Below, in pieces: positions 58,914 through 64,000 of a DNA stretch of 64,000 nucleotides; position 1 is the stretch's first letter; every line of letters starts with the position of its first letter. The notes under the pieces were generated by a model, which saw nothing but the letters and a program-made list of their open reading frames with translations, made no database searches and was not told the origin of the DNA. The position numbers and the translations under genes are program-made. The DNA comes from Nocardioides zhouii (GTDB lineage Bacteria; Actinomycetota; Actinomycetes; Propionibacteriales; Nocardioidaceae): NCBI RefSeq assembly GCF_004137345.1, contig NZ_SDWV01000011.1:62001-126000 (forward strand). The letters are read 5' to 3'.

Positions 58914-60079
58914 CGCCGCGACTCGCTCCCCCGACGCCGGAGATGTTCACCTCGCGCCTCCGGTCACCGGCGGTGACCGCGCGGGTCGGGCTGTGGCTGG
59001 GCATCGCCTTCGGTCTCTGCTTCGTCACCGGGCTGATCAGCCACTACGCCCAGCAGCCGTCGCACCCGATCCCGTTCCCGACCAGCCCGAGCTGGGGCTA
59101 CCGCCTCACCCAGGGGCTCCACGTCACCTCCGGCGTCGCCGCGATCCCGCTGCTGCTGGTGAAGCTGTGGTCGGTCCTGCCGAAGCTCTTCGAGGGCCTC
59201 CCGCTCCGCGACCCGCGTGCGCTGCTCCTGACGGGGCTCGAGCGCGCGTCGATCACCGTGCTCGTGGCCGCGTCGATCTTCCAGCTCGCCACCGGCCTGT
59301 TCAACGCGGCCCAGTGGTATCCCTGGACCACCTTCTCCTTCCGCACCACCCACTACGCGATCGCGTGGGTCGCCATCGGCGCCCTGGTGCTGCACATCGC
59401 GGTCAAGCTGCCGATCATCCGCGACGCGCTGACCAGCGACATCGAGGTCGTCACCCACGACCGCGCGACGGCGACGAGCCCCGGACCGCTGTCGCGCCGC
59501 GCCCTCGTGCGTACGACCTTCGCCGCCGCCGGGGTTGCCGTCCTCGCGACCGCCGGCAGCACGGTGCCCTGGCTGCGCCGGGTCTCCGTGTTCGCCGTCC
59601 GCACGGGCGAGGGACCGGGCGGGGTGCCGATCAACAAGTCCGCTCGCGCAGCCCGGGTCGAGGAGTCCGCGATGTCGCCCGACTGGCGGCTGGACGTCGT
59701 GGTCGGCGGGACCACGACCTCGTTGACGTACGCCGACCTCCGGGCGATGCCGCAGCACACCGTCGACCTGCCGATCGCCTGCGTCGAGGGCTGGAGCGCA
59801 CAGGGCACCTGGTCGGGCGTACGGCTGGCCGACGTGCTCCGCCTCGCCGGGGCGACCACGGACCGAGAGGTCGCCGTCACGTCCTTGCAGCAGGCAGGCG
59901 CCTTCCGCCGCACGACGCTCCCGGCGAACTTCGCCGCCGACGACCGCACCCTCCTCGCGCTCGACCTGTCCGGGGAGCAGCTGTCGCTCGACCACGGCTT
60001 CCCGTGCCGGCTGATCGCCCCCAACCGGCCCGGCGTGCTGCAGACCAAGTGGGTCTCCCGGCTGGAGGTGGACGCATGA
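58910..60079 (+). CDS. molybdopterin-dependent oxidoreductase with membrane cytochrome-like domain
   Basis: A 389-residue protein. N-terminal half: about four membrane segments (about 24-45, 70-90, 107-130, 145-165) with histidines suited to heme b (QGLHVTSGV, TTHYAIAW, LVLHIAVK), like a cytochrome b561-type anchor. A fifth hydrophobic segment (about 197-215) precedes the sulfite-oxidase-fold domain (about 245-389) with the molybdenum-ligating C291 in IACVEGWSAQGTWSGV. Likely passes electrons between an external substrate and the membrane pool. The dimerisation domain of true sulfite oxidases is missing. Confidence 0.9.
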   Translation: MTPRLAPPTPEMFTSRLRSPAVTARVGLWLGIAFGLCFVTGLISHYAQQPSHPIPFPTSPSWGYRLTQGLHVTSGVAAIPLLLVKLWSVLPKLFEGLPLRDPRALLLTGLERASITVLVAASIFQLATGLFNAAQWYPWTTFSFRTTHYAIAWVAIGALVLHIAVKLPIIRDALTSDIEVVTHDRATATSPGPLSRRALVRTTFAAAGVAVLATAGSTVPWLRRVSVFAVRTGEGPGGVPINKSARAARVEESAMSPDWRLDVVVGGTTTSLTYADLRAMPQHTVDLPIACVEGWSAQGTWSGVRLADVLRLAGATTDREVAVTSLQQAGAFRRTTLPANFAADDRTLLALDLSGEQLSLDHGFPCRLIAPNRPGVLQTKWVSRLEVDA

Positions 60080-60489
60080 GGACGCGACTTCTGATCGGTG
60101 CTTGCGGCGCCGTGATCGCGCTGTACGGAGCCTTCCTCGAGCTGTCGCGACAGGATGCCGGCCAGTGGCTCGAGGTCGGCATCTGGTTCGGCGCGGGGGT
60201 CGCGGGGCACGACGCCGCCCTCTCGGCGCTGGTGATCGGGGTGTGCCTCCTCGGGTCCCGACTGCTGCCCGAACCGTGGCGCGCGCCAGCGACGATCGCG
60301 CTCGTCGTGTGGGGCACCGTGACCGTCGTGGCCGTGCCGGTGCTGACCCGCGCGGGCGCCCGCGCCGACAACGCCACGCTGCTCGATCGTCCCTATCTCG
60401 CGACGTGGTGGGCGATCAGTGCCATCGTGGTCGTGCTCGTGGCGGTCGCCGGGCTCGTCCGATCCCGCCGCCCACGTGCGCGGGAGTGA
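60076..60489 (+). CDS. four-segment membrane protein, unknown function
   Basis: A 137-residue protein with hydrophobic segments at about 4-22, 33-60, 70-88 and 112-129 and a basic tail RSRRPRARE. Overlaps the molybdoenzyme gene by 4 nt and is followed 4 nt later by the response regulator, so it belongs to the same transcript; it may be a membrane partner of the molybdoenzyme. No family recognised. Confidence 0.8.
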   Translation: MRTRLLIGACGAVIALYGAFLELSRQDAGQWLEVGIWFGAGVAGHDAALSALVIGVCLLGSRLLPEPWRAPATIALVVWGTVTVVAVPVLTRAGARADNATLLDRPYLATWWAISAIVVVLVAVAGLVRSRRPRARE

Positions 60490-60493
60490 GTCG

Positions 60494-61180
60494 ATGGCCA
60501 ACGTTCTCGTCGTGGACGACGACGCCACAGTCCGCGAGGTCGTCGTCGACTACCTCCGGGCCGCCGGCCACGAGGTCCGCGAGGCGACCGACGGACCGGG
60601 CGCCCTGGCCGCCGTACGCGACGCGCGGGCCGACCTCGTCGTGCTCGACGTGATGATGCCGGGCCTCGACGGCCTCGAGGTGTGCCGCCGGTTGCGGGTC
60701 GCCTCCGACGTACCCATCGTGCTGCTCACCGCCCTCGGCAGCGAGCAGGACCGCGTGGTCGGCCTGGAGATCGGCGCCGACGACTACGTCACCAAGCCGT
60801 TCAGCCCGCGCGAGCTGGTGCTGCGCGTCGACTCGATCCTGCGGCGCTCGTCCGCCGGGCTCGACACCGACGTGCCCACCGTGCTCGCCGACGGCGGCCT
60901 CGTCGTCGACCGCGCCCGCCGGCTCGTGACGCTCGACGGGCAGGAAACCTCCCTGACGACGCGGGAGTTCGACCTGCTGGCCTTCCTGGTCTCGCACCCG
61001 GGCATCGCCTTCTCCCGCGACGACCTGCTCCAGCAGGTGTGGGGCTGGTCGTTCGGCGACCAGTCGACCGTGACCGTGCACGTCCGCCGGCTGCGCGAGA
61101 AGGTCGAGCCCGACCCCACCAACCCGGTGCGGCTCCTGACCGTGTGGGGAGTCGGCTACCGATGGGAGACCACGCCATGA
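60494..61180 (+). CDS. OmpR/PhoB-family response regulator
   Basis: A 228-residue regulator: receiver domain (VVDDDATVREVV; phosphoacceptor D52 in VLDVMMPGLDG; K in YVTKPFSPREL) and winged helix (about 130-226; LTTREFDLLAFLVSHPG, STVTVHVRRLREKVEPDP, TVWGVGYRWE). GGGAGTGAG precedes the ATG. ATGA overlap with its kinase. It may regulate the redox/glycosyl genes upstream in the same run. Confidence 0.96.
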   Translation: MANVLVVDDDATVREVVVDYLRAAGHEVREATDGPGALAAVRDARADLVVLDVMMPGLDGLEVCRRLRVASDVPIVLLTALGSEQDRVVGLEIGADDYVTKPFSPRELVLRVDSILRRSSAGLDTDVPTVLADGGLVVDRARRLVTLDGQETSLTTREFDLLAFLVSHPGIAFSRDDLLQQVWGWSFGDQSTVTVHVRRLREKVEPDPTNPVRLLTVWGVGYRWETTP

Positions 61181-62322
61181 GCGACCTCACCGAGATCTGG
61201 GCGGTCGCGATCGGCAGCGGGGTCGCCGTAGGCCTGCTCGGACTGCTGGCCGGGTGGGTCCTGCGCCACCGCTCCCTGCGCTGGCAGCTCGCGGTCGTCG
61301 GCGTCGTCACCACCCTCACCGTCCTGCTCGGCGTGCAGGCGATCTCGCGCCGGATGCTGATCTCCGACCACGACCGCTCGGTCGTGCTCATCGTCACCAG
61401 CGCCGCCGCGGTCGTGTCGCTGGCCGTCGCGCTGGTGCTCGCCACCGCGCTGGTCCGGTGGTCGCAGTCGCTGCGCGAGGACGTACGCCTCATGGGTCCC
61501 GGCGGCAGCATCGTCGCCGAGCGCCGCGGGCCGACCGAGTTCCAGGCCCTGGCGTCCGACCTCGCCTCCGCGAACCAGCGCCTCGCCGAGGCGCGCGAGC
61601 GAGAGCAGCGGCTCGAGGAGTCGCGGCGCGAGCTGGTGTCGTGGGTCTCGCACGACCTCCGTACGCCGCTCGCCGGGATCCGAGTGATGGCCGAGGCGCT
61701 CGAGGACGGCATCGCCTCCGACCCGGCCCGCTACCACCGCCAGATCCGCGGCGAGGTCGACCGGATGGTGCTCATGGTCGACGACCTCTTCGAGCTCTCC
61801 CGCATCCACGCCGGCCAGCTCGTCGTACAGCCGCAGCCGATCGCCGTCGGCGACCTCGTCAGCGAGGCCATCGCCGCCGCCGACCCGGTGGCCCGCGCCC
61901 GGCGCGTGCACCTCGGCGGCGAGGTGCCCCACGGCCTGCAGGTCGATGCCGACCCCGCCGGGCTCTCGCGCGTGCTGGCCAACCTCATCGTCAACGGCAT
62001 CCGGCACACGCCGGCCGACGGCTCCGTCCACGTCCTCGCCCGCCCAGTCGACGGCGGCGTCGAGCTCGCGGTCACCGACGGCTGCGGCGGCATCGCCGAC
62101 GACGCTCGCGAACGGCTCTTCGAGGTCGGCTACCGCGGCACCTCCGCGCGTACGCCCGAGCCCCCCGAGGTGCAGGACATCCACACCGCGCGCGCCGGGC
62201 TCGGCCTCGCGATCGTCAAGGGGATCGTCGAGGCCCACCACGGCCAGGTGGCGGTCGAGAACGTCCTGACACCCACCGCCGGCCCCGCCGGCTGCCGCTT
62301 CCGGGTCGTCCTCCCCACCTGA
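61177..62322 (+). CDS. membrane sensor histidine kinase
   Basis: A 381-residue kinase: membrane segments about 8-30, 38-58 and 70-92 with almost no external domain, HAMP-like linker and a coiled coil (about 110-150), HisKA H159 in SWVSHDLRTPLAG, N box NLIVNGIRH, G1 TDGCGGI and G2 RAGLGLAIVKGI. With so little outside, it probably senses within the membrane. Its last codons (RVVLPT and stop) are part of a 39-nt sequence that is repeated directly downstream. Confidence 0.95.
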   Translation: MSDLTEIWAVAIGSGVAVGLLGLLAGWVLRHRSLRWQLAVVGVVTTLTVLLGVQAISRRMLISDHDRSVVLIVTSAAAVVSLAVALVLATALVRWSQSLREDVRLMGPGGSIVAERRGPTEFQALASDLASANQRLAEAREREQRLEESRRELVSWVSHDLRTPLAGIRVMAEALEDGIASDPARYHRQIRGEVDRMVLMVDDLFELSRIHAGQLVVQPQPIAVGDLVSEAIAAADPVARARRVHLGGEVPHGLQVDADPAGLSRVLANLIVNGIRHTPADGSVHVLARPVDGGVELAVTDGCGGIADDARERLFEVGYRGTSARTPEPPEVQDIHTARAGLGLAIVKGIVEAHHGQVAVENVLTPTAGPAGCRFRVVLPT

Positions 62323-62380
62323 CCCACCCCGGGCCGTCCCCGGGTCGTCCTCCCCACCTGACCCACCCCCGGGCCGTCCC
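62302..62380 (+). repeat. 39/40-nt tandem duplication at the kinase 3' end
   Basis: 62302-62340 and 62341-62380 are the same sequence except for one extra C in the second. The first copy holds the last codons and TGA stop of the kinase, so the second is an untranslated echo. A partial third unit (CGGGT) follows before repeat family 2. Confidence 0.85.
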
Positions 62381-62384
62381 CGGG

Positions 62385-62444
62385 TATCTAGGGACGAAAT
62401 GGTGGGCGGAACGGCCCTCCGACCTACCAGATCGTCCCTAGATA
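62385..62444. repeat. 60-nt structured repeat family 2, copy 2
   Basis: TATCTAGGGACGA (62385-62397) pairs with TCGTCCCTAGATA (62432-62444); GGTGGG (62401-62406) pairs with CCTACC (62423-62428; one G.T wobble) around a 16-nt loop. Length and geometry match copy 1 at 53046-53105 exactly, with a C:G to G:C swap at the first inner pair. Confidence 0.8.
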
Positions 62445-62451
62445 CCCCGAG

Positions 62452-62511
62452 ACCTGAGGACGCGGCGTACGCGAGAGCGGGCCTCAGCCGTCCACCACGT
62501 CCTCAGGTATC
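62452..62511. repeat. palindromic repeat family 3, copy 2
   Basis: CCTGAGGACGCGG (62453-62465) pairs with CCACGTCCTCAGG (62495-62507), one mismatch. Read on the minus strand it matches the copy at 1567-1630 over 24 of the first 25 bases outside the arms' junction. The right arm lies inside the last codons of nhaA (PIPEDVVDG), so the repeat contributes coding sequence here. Confidence 0.6.
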
Positions 62512-63860
62512 GGCTTGGTGGAGACGAGGAGCACGACGACGCCGACGACCGCGGCGACGAGCGAGGCCAGCAGGATGGCGATCTTCGCCTCCTCGGTCAA
62601 CAGGTCGGCGCCGGGGAAGGACAACCCGGCGATGAAGATCGAGACCGTGAAGCCGATGCCGCCGACCGCGCCGAGGCCGAGGACCATCGGCCAGGACGTG
62701 CCGTCGGGCAGCCGCCCCAGCCCCAGGCGTACGGCCGCGAACGACGCCAGGAAGATGCCGACGGGCTTGCCGAGCACGAGCCCGAGCATGATGCCGAGGC
62801 CCACCGGTTCGGTGAGGACCTGGCCGATCGCGCCGAGCTCGACGCCGGCGTTGGCGAGCGCGAAGACCGGCAGCACGACGTACGCCGACACCGGGTGCAA
62901 CCTGCTCTGCAGGCGCTCGACGACCGACACCGACTCCTTCATCAGGAACCGCATCCGGGCCAGCTCGTCGGCGTCGAGGTGGCGGTCGCGGAGCGCGTCG
63001 GTGGCGTAGCCGCGAGCGACCTCCTCGTTGAGCAGCGGGCGCGCGGGCGCCAGCAGGCCGATCGCGACGCCGGCCAGGGTCGCGTGCACGCCCGACTGGA
63101 GCAGCGCGAACCACAGGACGACGCCCACGACGGCGTAGAACACGGTCGTCCAGATCTTCAACTGCTTGGCGATGGCCATCACGCCGAGCAGGCCGATCGC
63201 CAGCGCGAGCCAGCCGAGGGAGAGGTCGGAGGTGTAGAACACCGCGATCACCAGGATCGCGCCGATGTCGTCGACGATCGCCAGCGTCAGCAGGAAGAGC
63301 CGCGCGGCCGACGGGATGCGCCGCCCCAGGATGCCGAGCACCCCGACCGCGAAGGCGATGTCGGTGGCCATCGGGATGCCCCAGCCAGCACTGCCGTCGC
63401 TGCCGGGCGGGTTGAGCGCGAGGTAGAGCCCGGCCGGCACGACCATCCCGCCGATGGCGGCGATGATCGGGAGCGCGGCGGTCTTCGGGTCGCGCAGGTC
63501 GCCGTTGACGAGCTCGTACTTGATCTCCAGCCCGACGACGAAGAAGAAGACCACCATGAGGGCGTCGTTGACCCAGTGCTGCAGCGACTCGTCGAGGTGC
63601 AGCGGCCCGACGTCGAGGACGAGGTGGGTGTGCCACAAGGAGTCGTACGACGCCGCCCACGGGCTGTTGGCCCACACGAGCGCGACGGCCGCGGCGAGGA
63701 GCAGCAGGAGCGAGCCGGCCGCCTCGACCCGGAGGAACTCGCGCACGGGCCGCGCGACGAGCCGGGCCAGCGGACGGTTGCTGGCGCTGTAGACCGGGCC
63801 GGTCTCCCAGAGGTCGTCGCCGGGACCCGGTGAGTGGGGGTCATGCGGGGGTGAGGCCAT
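62484..63860 (-). CDS. nhaA: Na+/H+ antiporter NhaA
   Basis: A 458-residue, about 12-segment antiporter. NhaA hallmarks: VVFFFVVGLEIKYELV, GWGIPMATDIAFAVGVLGILG and the paired aspartates in LAIVDDIGAILVIA that bind sodium/protons; also GKPVGIFLASF and GFTVSIFIAGL. Exchanges internal sodium for external protons. Slightly longer than most family members because of both ends. The ATG at 63860 is a best guess; in-frame ATGs at 63872, 63899 and 63944 are possible, none with a clear ribosome site. The last nine residues come from repeat family 3. Confidence 0.93.
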   Translation of the reverse strand: MASPPHDPHSPGPGDDLWETGPVYSASNRPLARLVARPVREFLRVEAAGSLLLLLAAAVALVWANSPWAASYDSLWHTHLVLDVGPLHLDESLQHWVNDALMVVFFFVVGLEIKYELVNGDLRDPKTAALPIIAAIGGMVVPAGLYLALNPPGSDGSAGWGIPMATDIAFAVGVLGILGRRIPSAARLFLLTLAIVDDIGAILVIAVFYTSDLSLGWLALAIGLLGVMAIAKQLKIWTTVFYAVVGVVLWFALLQSGVHATLAGVAIGLLAPARPLLNEEVARGYATDALRDRHLDADELARMRFLMKESVSVVERLQSRLHPVSAYVVLPVFALANAGVELGAIGQVLTEPVGLGIMLGLVLGKPVGIFLASFAAVRLGLGRLPDGTSWPMVLGLGAVGGIGFTVSIFIAGLSFPGADLLTEEAKIAILLASLVAAVVGVVVLLVSTKPIPEDVVDG

Positions 63861-63944
63861 GGACTGGCGCATCCCTTCGGGGTGGTCGGGGTACCGCATG
63901 ACCGCGACTACACCGTCGCGGGCCGACCAGACTTCCCGGCTCAC

Positions 63945-64000
63945 CTACGGCCCAGTCTAGACGGACCCGTGGGCACGCGGAGGCCGTTGGTAGGGTCGCA
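63945..64000. other. window end, no gene seen
   Basis: The last 56 nt hold no supported feature; GTAGGGT at about 63990-63996 might be a -10 box of a gene beyond the window. Confidence 0.3.

Overview
The window is very GC-rich and gene-dense, with short intergenic gaps, many 1-4 nt start/stop overlaps, and many genes whose start codon lies only 6-7 nt after a TANNNT-like -10 box (leaderless transcripts). Together with the complete 'helicase/secretion neighbourhood' (DEAH helicase, Flp/Tad-type secretion genes, Ssd/CpaE-like protein, HAD-IB phosphatase, in the order known from mycobacteria) this points to an actinobacterium, most likely Nocardioidaceae (Nocardioides-like). That placement is inference from style and synteny. 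I saw no tRNA, rRNA, CRISPR array, insertion sequence or prophage.

Layout. 1-2.6 kb: end of an OmpR-type regulator, its kinase, and a phosphotransferase. 2.6-5.5 kb: proton-pumping pyrophosphatase and a STAS anti-anti-sigma factor. 5.7-14 kb: helicase and Tad-like secretion cluster (two TadE-like proteins, Flp-like pilin, TadC, TadB, TadA, Ssd-like), then the HAD phosphatase. 14.3-16.7 kb: structured repeat, degenerate Fic-like protein, membrane protein, methyltransferase. 16.7-21.9 kb: secreted RTX-like protein, then a LytS/LytTR two-component system fused by overlapping genes to a sodium:solute symporter. 22-26 kb: deacetylase, VOC protein with a 3' frameshift, isochorismatase-like hydrolase, an unusual NarK'-'NnaR fusion gene, and a HesB-like protein. 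26-28.6 kb: SoxR and its divergent SDR/QueA-like operon, plus a VOC gene with a similar promoter. 29.3-32.4 kb: REC-thioredoxin-reductase-like fusion with a cNMP-binding histidine kinase. 32.4-36.4 kb: VOC/HxlR pair with a clear operator, reductases, a lipoprotein hydrolase, membrane proteins. 36.5-44.2 kb: NarL/NarX-type pair, Excalibur and nuclease genes, two MEDS-domain partner-switching proteins, a cold-shock protein and small genes. 44.2-48.8 kb: aldose epimerase, APP1-like phosphatase, aldo/keto reductase, frameshifted epimerase, PAP2 phosphatase. 49-53 kb: acetate module (DUF485, ActP-like symporter, acetyl-CoA synthetase). 53-62.3 kb: VOC protein, MTA phosphorylase with sugar epimerase, membrane glycosyltransferase-like protein, then an eight-gene run from a GT2 enzyme to a two-component system. 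62.5-63.9 kb: NhaA antiporter.

Themes. (i) Convergent gene ends often carry large palindromes; three of these are present twice in the window, and two families keep exact length (91 nt and 60 nt) with compensatory base changes in the stems, which is good evidence for a selected structure. (ii) The 24381-25367 gene joins the first four membrane segments of a nitrate transporter in frame to half a HemD domain plus the winged helix of the nitrate regulator NnaR, giving either a deletion relic or a membrane-tethered regulator. (iii) Redox signalling is prominent: SoxR with a near-perfect SoxR box and a second candidate target, and a receiver/flavoprotein fusion paired with a kinase. (iv) CRP/GlxR-like sites precede both the pyrophosphatase and the acetate module; acetyl-CoA synthetase makes pyrophosphate and the pump uses it.
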